NCBI GenBank assembly: GCA_021464525.1 | Contig: JADRCO010000326.1 | Coordinates: 1-37,757, forward strand | Length of the DNA stretch: 37,757 nt | Reading direction: 5' to 3' | Origin: Rhizophagus sp. LPA8_4_AMF | Taxonomy: Eukaryota > Glomeromycota > Glomeromycetes > Glomerales > Glomeraceae | Shown here: piece by piece, positions 1 through 12,200 of the stretch | Layout of the letters: each line of letters begins with the position of its first letter | Position numbering within the stretch: position 1 is the first letter of the stretch | Translations under genes and position numbers: made by a program | The notes under the pieces: model-generated | The model's input: only the letters and a program-made list of their open reading frames with translations | Told to the model about the DNA's origin: nothing | Databases searched by the model: none

Positions 1-1856
1 ATGGAGTATTTATTAGATACCCATGGAATAACAGGCTTATCTCATTGTGTATGACGTATACATTATCCCGGTGGAGCAATTTACAAAAAATTCATCGGTG
101 TATACATAATACCGATGGGATAAAAGTATAAATTCTGAGAGGGCTTAGTTCGGATTTTATATCTAAAGATAGTTGAAACATTTGACTAGAAATTGTTCAC
201 GTATATTTATCATGATTTCGCTTAATCTGAGAATAGAATTTTCACAATGTACGGTACACAGCCAGAACTTGATATATCGCTCCGGTTCAGAAAAAAATCG
301 ATATATCAAATTTATGTTATATGATTTTCATATGTACATAGATAAGAATCGCGTTATCGTGAAAATTCTCAATAATCGTTATGTCGAGTTTATATTGCAT
401 TATTTTTATTGATAAATTAAATACTGTAAATTCTTCCGAAATTATTAAGAAAAATCTTATCCAATATGTGTCTTGTATTTTTTACCAAATCTTATTATCT
501 TATTGACGCAGAAATTCGTATAAAATCTGGGATTTAACCGTAAAAAAAGTGACATTATAAGATCTTGACAGTACAGTGAAATTCGAAATAACTGGGCCAG
601 TCCATTCCAATAGAAAATTTTTCAAAAATCCGGTATATCGAGAAATCTGGTATATCAAAATCAAATTTAAGATAACAATCCGATCCGAACTTCTCAGCTC
701 CGTTCTATCAAGATTTTTCGGTTTATCTAAAATTCGGTTTATTGGTGTATAGACTTATCATATGATATATATCATTATGTATTGCTATCAACACGCGATT
801 TGCAATCTTATGAAAGATAGTAAAGTTTACTTCAGAAAGCATTTCTGTTACCTTACAGCACCGCTTAAAAGTCCATACCCACTTTAAAAATTCGGGGTTA
901 AAAAATCATAGTTTTGTAAAATTAGGTCAAAATACCCATAGATATTGAATTGTTGGTCATTTTTATATTTGTTAAAAAATGCAACATCATTTGCTCAACA
1001 AAATTACACGATGAAATTTAAGGAAGACCAATCCAGATAGAATAATTTCAATAAAAAAAGAAGGTTGTAAATAGCGAGATTACTATTATCGTAGCAAATG
1101 TTAATGGAATTGCGTTGATAGTTACGAAAAATACACGTATTGTTTAACAACTAGAATGCATCACGCATTAAAATTTATTATTCGCTGCTTTTATACCAAC
1201 ATTATAATTTATTATTCTTATGTAATCAATGAACATTTAATATTTCACGTTACATTAGAAATATTAAACACATTTCGGATGAATTGTGTACTTATCAAGT
1301 TTATTAAGAGAATAAGCAATTTTTATACAAGTTCTTTCAAGTTCTTTGGTGTGATTTGATCATCTAACAAATTTCTTCTATACCTTATCTGGATATATCC
1401 GTTATATTTGATGCCCGTAACATAAAACGGCTGGCACAGCACTGCTTGTCAGTATAATGACTATAATGAAAAATCAAAGAATCCTTAAAGACTTTTTTAT
1501 TTTCTTTTCTCTATATTTTTTATGACTTTATGATTATGGTTAAACAATGAATATTTTAAAGAATTCTTAAAATTCAAATGACATGATATTAACTTTTGTC
1601 CTTTACAATATTTATGCAGATTAAGGTTTGAAACGTATTGTTTACTTTTGATAAACAATAATTTTCACCGTGCCACACAGCCCCATAGGAGAGAAATGAA
1701 GAAAATTTTGGAAAAGAATGGAAAAAAAAAAAATTGTTTATAAATTGTTAAATTGTAAAAAGTACGTAAATTTTTTCTTTAAAATCTTTTTTCACAAATC
1801 TTTTAAATATATTTTCTACTCTCTTTAATATCAAGAGATATTACTACTAAAATAAA
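1..1856. other. Non-coding AT-rich stretch with decayed repeat
   Basis: No convincing gene was found. Short open frames here have no start context, domains or splice partners. At about 250-300 and 590-750 the sequence carries repeated GGTATATC/GGTTTATC-type words mixed with GAAATC and TCGG words, on a slightly GC-richer background. That resembles an old DNA-transposon end or satellite rather than unique sequence. The rest is simple AT-rich intergenic DNA. Confidence 0.5.
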
Positions 1857-2165
1857 ATGTCCACAAATACAAACATCATTTTAAATATTCCTAATAAACA
1901 AACCTATTATATAAATGATATTAACGAAACAACAAATTTAACAAATTTCAATTCATTTTTAAATTCTCATAATTTATTAAATTCTTTCTTTATAAAACAA
2001 AAACAAAATACAAGATTCAATTCATCATATTTTGATGATAATAATTTAAATGAGAACCATTCAACGGATTCTCATTTCTTAGCCTCTTCAATAGGAATAT
2101 TTGGTTTATGCAGAGCATTTTTGGTGTTTGTTTTGTTGGCTCCAAAGAATAAATTTAACGAATAA
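1857..2165 (+). CDS. Small Asn-rich hypothetical protein (doubtful)
   Basis: This is an ATG-started frame of 102 codons ending at TAA. It is rich in Asn, Ser, Thr and Phe through residue 70, then has a short hydrophobic stretch (about residues 76-94, with Gly, Leu, Phe and Val) that could be one membrane segment. Nothing in it is recognisable, and Asn richness is what AT-rich DNA gives by default. It is followed by a T-rich tract and no clear splice donor. It may be a small lineage-specific protein or a chance ORF. Confidence 0.28.
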   Translation: MSTNTNIILNIPNKQTYYINDINETTNLTNFNSFLNSHNLLNSFFIKQKQNTRFNSSYFDDNNLNENHSTDSHFLASSIGIFGLCRAFLVFVLLAPKNKFNE

Positions 2166-3123
2166 TTTGACGAGATATGATATAGTGAGCTTCTTTCTTT
2201 TTTTGGATTAATCCTTTTTTTTTAATTTTTATTATTTGTATTTTTGTTTTTTAAATAATTATTGATTATTTAAAATATAATCCAATTAACGTTTTCATAT
2301 TAACATGGGCATGAGACGTTGAATAAGTAAATATTTTTGAAATTATGTACAGATTTAACAGATATATAAATAAATGATGTTATCTGCATATCTTTAGTGT
2401 GCCATAATATATGAAGATGTCGTACGTCAAATACCCGTTTTTTGACGGAAAAATAGGAATTTTTCCGCGCGCGAATTAATTCTTTGAACAAGTAAATCTT
2501 TTTAACGAATTTTGAAACTTTCTAAGAATCTAAAAATAAAAAGACATAAACAATGCAAAAAAATGATGTTACAACTTTTCAGTTTGTGGGACGATTAAGA
2601 TTATTTGTTTAAAGTGACACATGTATATATTATAATGAGTTAACTTCCGTGTACAACAAAATTGAGACAGTTTTAAATTTTGATCGAATTTTATTTGATT
2701 GGTGTTTTTACGTTTTTTACGGCAAAGACCGGCAAGAACTTTAGTAAATATTTACTCCAATTTTTGTATAGAGAACGTACTTATTACGTAATATAATTAA
2801 AATATTCGTGTAATACTTGCACGCTACAATGTTGTGTGTATCGAAATTGTTAACAGATAAATGTTTTCGAAACCTTTTTTTTTTTTGAATCCCCTGTTCT
2901 TTTCTTCGTTGCTCACTCCCTTTTTTTTAACGGTCTTTCCTTGATAATTTACTTTTATTCTTTCATTTGTTTTTAACGAAATTGAAATTCAAATAATAAT
3001 TAATTATTTAATTACTTATTTATTTATTTATTTTACTTTTTTTGTATATATTCTTCTCATTCTATTCACTCCTTTCGTTCCCAAAGAATTTCTTGTAAAT
3101 TCTCATAATCTGTAAAAATAATA
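2166..3123. other. Intergenic region upstream of the 7TM receptor gene
   Basis: No gene was seen. The DNA is AT-rich with poly-T and poly-A runs. Pyrimidine-rich stretches at about 2875-3080 lie before the receptor start at 3124 and are the likely promoter and 5' leader. No specific factor site can be named. Confidence 0.5.
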
Positions 3124-4453
3124 ATGATGTTATTAAAATTACTTTGCATAACTTTTTTCTCTTTAATGATAGTAATTTCTGAAGGAGCAATAATATCATT
3201 AAATCATTCACGATTAATCAAAAGGATTCCTCAAATATCAGATTCTGAAATGTATGAAAGTATTTATAAAATAGATCCAACAGGTAGTGCAATATTTTAT
3301 GTAGCAGGCATCATAACTTCTTTTGCAAACATGATGGGATCTTTTATAGTGATCTATTCAACGATAAAGTATAAATCTGAAACTCTCACTCCATCAAAAA
3401 GATTTCCTCTTTATATGGCTATAATGGATTTTGGAACATCTATAGTAACTTTACCAAATTTATTCTTTCCAATGCAAAAAGATTATTTAATGATTGGAAA
3501 TTGGTGTACTTCATTTGGTTTTATTACTTCATTATTTATTGTAATGAATATGATGTTGATGGCTTCATTGGCTTTAATCACTTATTTAAGAATTTGTAAA
3601 CGTTACGTTATGAATCTTGGAAAGAATGATTGGATTTTATTTTCTTTGATTCTTTTTCCAACTTTAACTATATCATTCGCAACTTGGTATTTGAACGGAT
3701 TCGGTCATGACACTTTTTGGTAAGTTTTATTAAACTTTGTTCTGCGCCACGAACCGCAGTAAATTTTTAATTCAAATTCTTTTAAATCAAATTAGGTGTT
3801 TTATTAATCAAGAAGAAACTGGTAGTCGAGTGAATTTGATTGCTCTCATAGTATTTGCGTATGTTGTAACAATAATGACATCATTTTGTTACATGAGTGT
3901 AATAAAACGAATTCATACAGCTGAAACCATGTTTGCTGACTCATACACCAAGAATGAAAGATATAAATCGAAATTTTATTCATTTAAAAAATCGTTTTCA
4001 CCAATATCGGAACATTTTTCTACTACTATGATAGATGGTCTGGAAATAAGACCACCAAGTTTCTTTTATGGACCTACAACTGCCCCTACTGCAGCACAGG
4101 AACGTACATTAAAAAATATAACAAAAGCTACTCGAAAGATGTCAAGTTATATTTTTTTACAAATGATACAATATACACCTATAATTATTTATTCATTATG
4201 TATTTTAATGAATCAAATGCAAACTTGGGTTTATGTGTTGACCGTTGTAATGCTTAATTTAGGTGGTGTTGCTAAATCATTTGTATTTATGAAAAGTAAT
4301 AATAATACAAATGGAGAAGAAAAAAAGAAAAGAGGAAATTCATATAAATATAAAACATCTTCAAATGATAATAATGAAATTTGTTTTTATGATGATAAAC
4401 AAAAAGATGTTCCTATTATTACTGTGATTGTAAATCAAAAAGATTTTTTGTGA
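3124..4453 (+). CDS. Seven-transmembrane G-protein-coupled-receptor-like protein
   Basis: Two exons, 3124-3719 and 3796-4453, flank a 76-nt intron with a GTAAGT donor and TTAG acceptor. The join keeps frame through a split TGG codon and gives about 417 residues. Seen in the protein: a signal-peptide-like hydrophobic start (2-22) and seven hydrophobic segments near 55-80, 93-115, 128-155, 169-190, 211-233, 314-337 and 342-365. Cys128 at the outer end of helix 3 and Cys200 before helix 5 sit where the classic receptor disulphide is found. A long, Lys/Ser-rich third cytosolic loop (about 234-313) and a basic Asn-rich tail fit G-protein coupling. The topology resembles cAMP-receptor-like or Git3-type fungal receptors, but I cannot assign a class or ligand. 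The receptor call is fairly sure; its signal is unknown. Confidence 0.8.
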
Positions 4454-4813
4454 ATTTTCGAATGTTACTTACTACTGCTGGACAGATTTAGTAACTATTA
4501 ATAATTAATAATAATAATATTACGAACAAGAATGAAAATATTAATGTACAATATTTATAATAATATAATTTTTAATGAAACTTTTTTTTAGATAATTTTT
4601 TAAAATATTTTGGTCCTTTTTTTTTCAAATCGTAAATCGTAATATAAAAAAAAAAATAAATTTAAAAATTCGGGTTTTGTTTTGGAACAATCAAAAAATA
4701 TTTGATTTAATAAAAATTTTAAGATACTATAATTTCTGTTTTTAAAATCATGTTCAAAATGGTAATATTTAATTGGTTGCACCAAATTATGATGTTCCCC
4801 TACAGCAAATTAT
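4454..4813. other. Intergenic, receptor 3' region
   Basis: This AT-rich spacer contains ATAATAATA-type repeats just after the receptor stop. No gene is supported. The open frame on the minus strand here is simple-sequence derived. Confidence 0.45.
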
Positions 4814-5185
4814 TATGTCACATGTAAAATACTTCCACATTCCGTTGATAAACACGGAATAGATATTGGTATAAATAATCTGGAACGAAATGAATTATTA
4901 TCTTTGAATCAAAAATTGGATTTGAAACAAGTTTTGGAACAAATTCTTCCTTTTCATCTTATACAACATCATACTTCTAATAGAGAAATAAGAATGAAAC
5001 TTGAATTCTCTTGTTTTAATAGCAGAATTGGTGCTATCATATCATTAAGACAATTAGAGAATGATGGAGCAATCAACGGGTTTGCGACGGAAACGTATGA
5101 ATCTTTACATAAAGATGCCGTAAAATACTCTATAGGGCAGATGGACAAAACTAATTTTGATAATAACAAACTGGTATACAAATGA
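4814..5185 (+). pseudogene. Fragment of a Plavaka-like (KDZ/CACTA-type) transposase
   Basis: A frame without an ATG start reads from about 4814 to a TGA at 5183-5185. Its last 60 residues have the order expected at the C-terminal end of fungal Plavaka-type transposases: a run ending in a basic region and aromatic/Leu residues, then a NGF..ETYESLHKDAVK segment, then an IGQM segment. Family members carry NGL..ITESKHIKAVKEP followed by a GQM motif at the same spacing. Upstream of it, the frame is open for about 45 more codons but no catalytic domain is visible. It is therefore a truncated relic, not a gene. The family assignment comes from memory of the motif order and is moderately sure. Confidence 0.5.
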
Positions 5186-5734
5186 TGTTATCAATCCACA
5201 ATAAGGTAAATTTTAAATTGTATTATTTGTTACTTCATATCATACATTCACTCTGATTACATTAGATTATTAATTATTTAAATCGTAAATGTTAAATAAA
5301 ATTATATAAGCCTTAAAGATGAAATATATAAGGGCCCCATTTAAAATATAAAAGGTACAATTACCCACTTATTCTCATTGGTATGACAGTAAATAAAACG
5401 GAAGCATAATAGTGGGAAAAAAAAATTGGGCTGACAATATTACAAACTAAACTTCATTTACTATCAGTTAAATTATATATACTATACTTTACCAGATTCA
5501 CGGAAGATTCTAGACACAAGCTTTAAAATATTGATCAAATGCATAATATTCTGAATAAGATCAAAAATATTAAGACGTGTTACATTCTTAACTGAATTCA
5601 AATGAATAATATATAACGTATAAAGTATTCATAAATAGTAAGTTTATTGAACATAATTCAAATAAAACGTAAAATTTGAATTTTTACTTCATAATTGTAT
5701 CATAGTAATCATAGTATTAACATTTTTTAAAAAT
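5186..5734. other. Intergenic spacer
   Basis: AT-rich sequence between the transposase relic and the five-exon gene. No coding frame, repeat family or RNA gene was recognised. The last 100 bases before 5735 are the probable promoter of the next gene. Confidence 0.45.
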
Positions 5735-7141
5735 ATGGATAGTTCCAAAGTAAGTCGTAATAAATTATTAAATTATTCATACTAATCCCACAAACTAATC
5801 CAAACGATTAATCTACAAATATATATATACTAGTGTTTTGACGATAGTGATGATGAACCTTTTCATTCAAGATTCACAAGCGAAAAATCCACAAAATTTT
5901 CAAATTACGATAAAATTAATTCCTTTTCATTTAATAAGCGGGAGAATGGGAAATCTGATAATTCAAGTCCTAATAAAAGAAAGAGATTATCTTTAAATTT
6001 GAAGAGTAAAGAAATCAACTATAATTCTTTAAAACTAAACAACAATAATAACGAATTTGATCAAGATTTGATTTTAAATAACAATGATCTTGTTCTTTGT
6101 AATAATTCTATCACGTTCAAAGAAAATAGTCCTAATGGCTTTATTTCGAAAAATAATTTGTCAGAAATTGATATTCTAGAAAATGATTTTATAGATATTC
6201 CTTCATATATTCCATTAATGTCTATAAAATTAAAAGAAATTATTATTGGAAATTATAATAATTTGAATCCAGGATCGCTCACTCTTAATTCAAGTACAAA
6301 TTCTATTTGTGTTGAATTACAAGCTGGCAATAATTTGGATAGGATTGATTTTCATGTTAAAGGAATTCAAAATTATGATGGGAACAAACAACAAAACGTT
6401 ATCCAATTGAATTTGGTTCATGATTGGATCAAATATTTATTGCCAGTACGTTAAATTATAATTTGAAATTTTGTATAAAAATATAATAAGTGAATATTTT
6501 TTTTATTTTTTTAGGTAAGAGAGATTATTACTTTAGAAGAAATAAAAATTAAGATTGATCCAACTGGAGGAGAATTGCGAAGGGTAGGATATATTAAACT
6601 ACTTTTGGAAAACAGCACTAACGTGCAAGATGCAGTAAATGTTTTTGGACAAGAATTTAGGTAATTAATTATATATTTCAAAGTCCAATTAGTCACATAC
6701 GGCTATTCTTATTAAATTTTTTATAATTTAGGAAAATGAAGAACACTTCAAAACATCCAATTTCACCAATTCTTCAATGGAAAGAAACAAAAGTAAATAT
6801 TAAATTTTTAATTATGATTATAGACTTTCAGAGTATTTTATTGACTTTTCATTTTTTTATAGTTTGAAGTAATTGTCAATTATAATAGATGTCAACGTTA
6901 TCTATTTATAATGGAAGAAACAACCCTTCAAGAGTTTTTGTTTATAGTTCAAAAAAAATTTAATTCACCAAGTATTAATTTACCATTTAGATATTTGTTA
7001 GATGAACCTGAAGTAATTCATATTTTTAATGAAGAAAGTTGGGAAAATTTCAAATTAACTTCTTTTCAACATCAAAATCAAAATTTTAAAGAAAAGGAAA
7101 GTTTGGTACTTTATCTTAAAAATGGCATTGATATGGTTTAG
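5735..7141 (+). CDS. Conserved-looking five-exon protein of unknown function
   Basis: Splice sites give five exons: 5735-5749, 5834-6445, 6515-6660, 6732-6792 and 6863-7141. All introns are 69-84 nt with GTAAGT, GTACGT, GTAATT and GTAAAT donors and AG acceptors. The joined frame has no stop and encodes about 370 residues. The first exon is only 15 nt (MDSSK). Residues about 6-70 are acidic, then Ser/Lys-rich with a KRKR basic cluster that could be a nuclear localisation signal. From about residue 140 the protein looks globular with alternating hydrophobics, and the C-terminal third (FEVIVNYNR..LFIMEETTLQEF) has the spacing of a ubiquitin-like or PB1-type fold. I do not recognise the family. 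The clean intron frame phase supports a real gene; the function is open. Confidence 0.72.
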
Positions 7142-7480
7142 AAAACATACATTTTGAAAATTTCATCAAAATGAGATTTTCAGGTGATATTAATGAATAT
7201 TGCTTATTTTTTTAATCTGCTAAATACAATGGGCAGGATATTATAATATTGTAATCATATACATTTGCTGAAAATTTAGCGTTTTAATTCAATAAACCTA
7301 CAAATTTATATTATACTGGTAAGATAAAGTAACAATGTAATATTAATATTTTAAATACTAAGCTATAAATAGTTAACTATTTATATAATATTTTATATAA
7401 TAATATTATTAAACTTCTTTTATATTAGATAAAAAATATATTGTATTGTTTATTTTTTTTTTGTTTTCAAGTCCTTCACC
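7142..7480. other. AT-rich 3' flank
   Basis: No gene was seen after the stop at 7141. The stretch contains AT-rich repeats of TATAATATT type and likely the 3' UTR and polyadenylation region of the preceding gene. Confidence 0.4.
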
Positions 7481-8035
7481 TGATGTATTGGTCTAGTAAA
7501 CACCTTTAATATGTAAGGCAGACCATCTTAAAGTGGTGTTATCTTACCTTATTAACACTATACCTTATAACTAATAACTGCCCTCCATGGTTACAATGGT
7601 TGGTAAAAGATGCATGCAAAGTGTTCCAATTTCAACCACACTAGGTAAGTACTCATGTTTTAGACCCTTTTTCTGAGTACAAGTATAGTCAGGTTCTATA
7701 CTACCACTGGCCATAGGATGCCTGTATAGATGCTTTAGATCAGATGTAATGGAAGCAAACATCTAGATACCCTTCTATACCAGTTATATATCCTAGAAGT
7801 ATTGCAATATTAGAGTATCCAATTTGGCCTTACTCAGGCTGCAATTGCCTCACCAAGCCTAGTATAGTTGTATTATCTCCCAGTAGTATGTAAACAGTGA
7901 TTATCAGGACAGTAAGTTATGCTGAGGGTATAGGATTCCCTTTTTTATTATAAAAGCTTACCTAAACCTTCCAGGATATATTTATTGTATTTAGTAAATA
8001 TTAAAAATAAAAAAAAAATAAAAATTATTATTATT
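7481..8035. repeat. GC-richer island with A-rich 3' edge, possible retroelement relic
   Basis: About 480 bp with clearly higher G+C than both flanks, lacking any long frame on either strand, ends at about 7998-8035 in a run dominated by A (TTAAAAATAAAAAAAAAATAAAAATTATTATTA-like composition). The sudden start and A-rich end are what a short non-LTR or SINE-type insertion on the + strand would leave. No target duplication or polymerase III box could be proven by eye. It could also be a fragment of another dispersed repeat. Confidence 0.35.
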
Positions 8036-9236
8036 AGATTCCTTTTATTGAAACAAATTCAATAATATAAATTTTATTAAATTTTGATTATTAGTTAATA
8101 ACTAAAAAACAGAATACATAATTTAAAATTTTTGAAATAAGTAATTTTTTGAAAATTTTATATGATTAATAAGTAAATTTCATGTATAACCTATATATAT
8201 TATTCAGAATTCTATATAAATAATTTAGATATTATATATAAAAAATTTATTTTAAAATATATATTTAACTATTAGCAATAATATTATATTTGTAAATAAT
8301 ATATTAGTACTAAATAATTTTAATTAGTATAACTTATTTAGTTTAGATTTAATCAAAATGTATAATTTATTTTTTTTATGAGTCATTTTTTCATAATATT
8401 AAAATTAAATCTGTTATAATATTATTTTAAATTTTAAATTTATATTTTCTTTAATATAAAATACATATTTTCTATAATATAATACTTTTTTAATATTTTT
8501 AAATTTATATTAATATATTCAAATAATTTTATTTAATTATTTATAATATATATAAATAAGAGTTAAATATTGCAAATTAGTAATCTCTTAGAAATTTTAT
8601 AAAATATAATACTAAAATATAATAAATATGAATAATTAATACTAATTTAATTTTATAAAGATTTATAATATTAATAATTAGCAAGTTATTTTTTAATAAT
8701 ATACAATTCTATTATTCTAAATATTTAAATTTATAAATAAAAATTAATTTTATTCTTAATGTAAAATATTTAAACATTATATTTAAAGTATAATAGTAAT
8801 TCATTATAAATAATGATAATAACAATTTATTTTAATTAATTATAAATAAAATAATTCTAAAATTTTTAATAAATCCTATTTTTAATTAATTAAATTATAA
8901 TCTTTAAAAATTATTTTTATTATATAATAATTATCTTATAAAAGTACTATCTGTTATATTTAATTAATATTTTAAAGTAAACTTTGATTTTTTTTTTATT
9001 CATTTATACTTTTATTAAAATAAATTAGTAAGACATTAGGCATAAGATTTCTAGTAATAATGTGATTCGCTTAACTTTAAAACCTTTAAATCACGGAAAT
9101 AAAATTTATTATAACAAATCATGATATGCCAAATTGTAAGGTAAGTTACCTAAATGCAGGTTTTAAAGATTACCGTGTAACAGATTATCAAGTTTAAAAA
9201 AAAGTTTTTGAAAGACACGAACATACAATAGTTAGA
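8036..9236. other. Extremely AT-rich gene desert and POM152 promoter
   Basis: From about 8036 to 9010 the DNA is almost only A and T, with very few G or C, and no frame survives. The composition recovers at about 9020, where a more mixed 200-bp stretch leads to the POM152 start at 9237 and probably contains its promoter. No factor sites were identified. Confidence 0.5.
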
Positions 9237-12200
9237 ATGTCGGCACGCCAAGTCGCGTTACGACCACAAAATCCTTTATTACAAGAACCTTCTCGTATTT
9301 CAACAAATCTTTTGTCTGACCCTACACAGAGACTTATAGCTACAGCTATATTTGTTGCAATATGGGCATATAAATTATATTATTTTACAACTGGGATACC
9401 TGGAAGTTTTATTGTATGGTGTATGCTAGACATCGCGTTTTTCACTTTGTTATATCTTTGTCGAATACCTTGGTTGCAATTCCCTTTATGGAAAATATTA
9501 TTCTATATCATACTGTTCTGTACAATAAACGCTTTCCTTATAAATCCGAATTGGGTAAGTTTTAAAGATTTTAAACAGTTTACGCGTTAAAACTTTTTAT
9601 AATCAGTGCTTCCTAACAAACTCATTTTGTTACGTAGGTTTACGATGTTGGTATCACAAAATCAATAATCGAAATGTTTAGTTCCTCTTCAATACTTAGT
9701 AAGTCAAAGTTTATAATTGAACATTTTGAACTATTTGTTCTAGTTTATCAGACAATAAGTGCATTATCATACCTAACCTTAATAGCATTATATTTCTTTT
9801 GCATATTTCTTATGTCAATGGAGTTCGACAGCAATTTCTCAAATTACGCGGTGAGAAAGTACGTGCCGTCAGTACTGAAGAAGAAATTCAAATAGAAGGT
9901 GAAATAAAGTTTGATTATTTGATTATTCGAGTCAATCAAAGACATTGTTAATATTTATTAATATACTATTAAATATAGATATTAGACACAATAGTTCTCA
10001 CATAAAGGGAAAACATACGGTTCGACTTTTACCATATGCTACTGCAAAGTTGAATCCAGATGATGAAAGATTTTGCCTTAGAAGGATGGATTCAAGAAAA
10101 AGTGATCCGATCGGATTACCTATATTATTCAATAAAACGTCTCCAAAATCAATTCATTATTCAAGAGTAAATTTTGTATCAGGAAATAAGACTCATCACG
10201 AATTTACTTCAAGAGATATTGCTAGAAATCATTTAGTTGACGTAATCCAAGATGGTGTTTTTGTGTATATTCCCGTAACTGAGCCAGGAGTTTATAAAAT
10301 TGAACAAGCTTCGGATGCAGATGGGATGGGAATTAAAATTTACAAGAAAGAAGAGATTATAGTTTATTGTCCTGAAGCAAAATTAATATCTATTACTGAT
10401 ACGAAATGTTGTATTAATGATGAGATACATACCAAGTTAGTCTTGAAGGGTGTACCGCCCTTAAGTGTATATTATGAAAGACGTGTTGATAATGAATCTG
10501 TCAATATGACAATAGATGGAATTGGTTCCGAACATTTTAAATTCCCCATAGATGAACCCGATCGAGCAAAATTATTTTTTGCTTCTGACAATTATCAATG
10601 GGCTCGAAATCAAGAGATAGAAGTACAATTGAACATGACTGCTGATATACCTGCAACATATTCTTTAAGGGTTCTTGAGATTAATGATTTATTAAACAAC
10701 ACCCATAATTACATTATTGAACGAAATCAAAATGTTTTTGTAAAGTATGATGTATTCTCACGTCCAACCGCAAAATTTTCTTCGGATGTACCTATATATA
10801 CTCGTCCAGGATATCCTGCGGAAATGAAATTAAATTTACAAGGTGTAGGTTTGTATTAGAAAGTCATTTTAGTAATTATTCGTATAAGTTGTAATATATG
10901 ATTTTATTAATTACTTTTTTATTAGCTCCTTGGAAACTTGGTTTAGGATATTGGTCTGAAGATATCACTGAATTAACAGATACTTTATCGAGTGAGCCAA
11001 CTGAAATACTTAATGTCACAATCAAAGAAAATGAAAATAAAATGGGGTATTCTATAACCGTGAAAAAACCTGGTACATATAAATTATTATCGGTTTTAGA
11101 TGCAAAATGCTCAGGACAGATTTTGGCCCCATCTACAAACATCTTATCAATTGCTTATTCTCCTACTGTTAAGATCGATGCCATTCCTATATCTGCCGAA
11201 GATTGTCCAGGGGAAATCGGTATTGAGGCTACTTTATCCTTTACTGGAATTCCGAGATGGTAAGTTGAAGAATTTATATTGGATTTAATTAATGTAGTTT
11301 CACATACTTAATTTCGAAAAAAATCTTTTTTTTTTTAATAGGTTTCTTGAATATTCAATCAAATCTGAAACAGAAAAAGTAGATGAAATAGTAATGAGCG
11401 AAAAATCTAAACGTGTAATAACTATAAAGCCAGCAATGCCAGGACATTATGAATACACATTTTTTAGTTTGTCAGATAATATATATCGTGAAGGAGTTGA
11501 AATTAATTATGGGTTTACTCAAACTGTTTATCCAAAACCCAATGCCGTTTTCCGACGTACAAAAGATCGGACAATAAATAGTTGTATGAGTAATCTAGTT
11601 GAACTGGACGTAGATTTAAGTGGATCCGGTCCTTTTACTTTGGAGTAAGTATAGTTTCAGACTTACAACTAGTTTCATTTATTATTACTATTTTTGATTT
11701 CACAATGATTCTAATTAATTTTTTGCAATGTATCAGATATGAAGTTATGTTCAATCGAAGAACAAACGCCTTTACTATCGCTGACATTCAAAGTCCTAGT
11801 TATGTGATAATTTCACCACCATTTGATAATCCTGGAACGTATACTGTAACTTTGAAAAAAATTGTTGATTCTCAAGGCTGTAGCCAGATCTTAAATAATG
11901 ATGATTCTGTTACTATAAATGTCAAGAGAGATAAGCCAACTGTTGGATTTAGAAATTCCCATGAAATTCTTTGGTTTCTTGAAGGTGGAAGTGTTGAATT
12001 GCCACTGCAACTTACTGGGAATCCACGTTGGGATGTCACATATATCTATCACTTAGATATGGATAACGTCAGAAAGGCTTATAATTTGGTCAATCCGAAC
12101 TCATTTTTAACCGTAACTGAACCAGGCCGTTACGAATTATTAGAAGTTAAAGATTCTTATTGCCTTGGAAAAGTTATTCCTGAAAAGAAAGAAATTGAAG

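Noticed and set aside
173-412. Open frame of 79 codons at the left edge
   Set aside because: It starts at a non-ATG codon, has no domain and lies across the decayed repeat words.
1156-1359. Open frame of 67 codons
   Set aside because: Composition is typical of random AT-rich DNA (Ile, Phe, Tyr and Asn), with no homology or splice partners.
7481-7990. tRNA or rRNA gene in the GC-richer island
   Set aside because: No cloverleaf with acceptor stem and T-arm consensus, and no rRNA core motif could be found.
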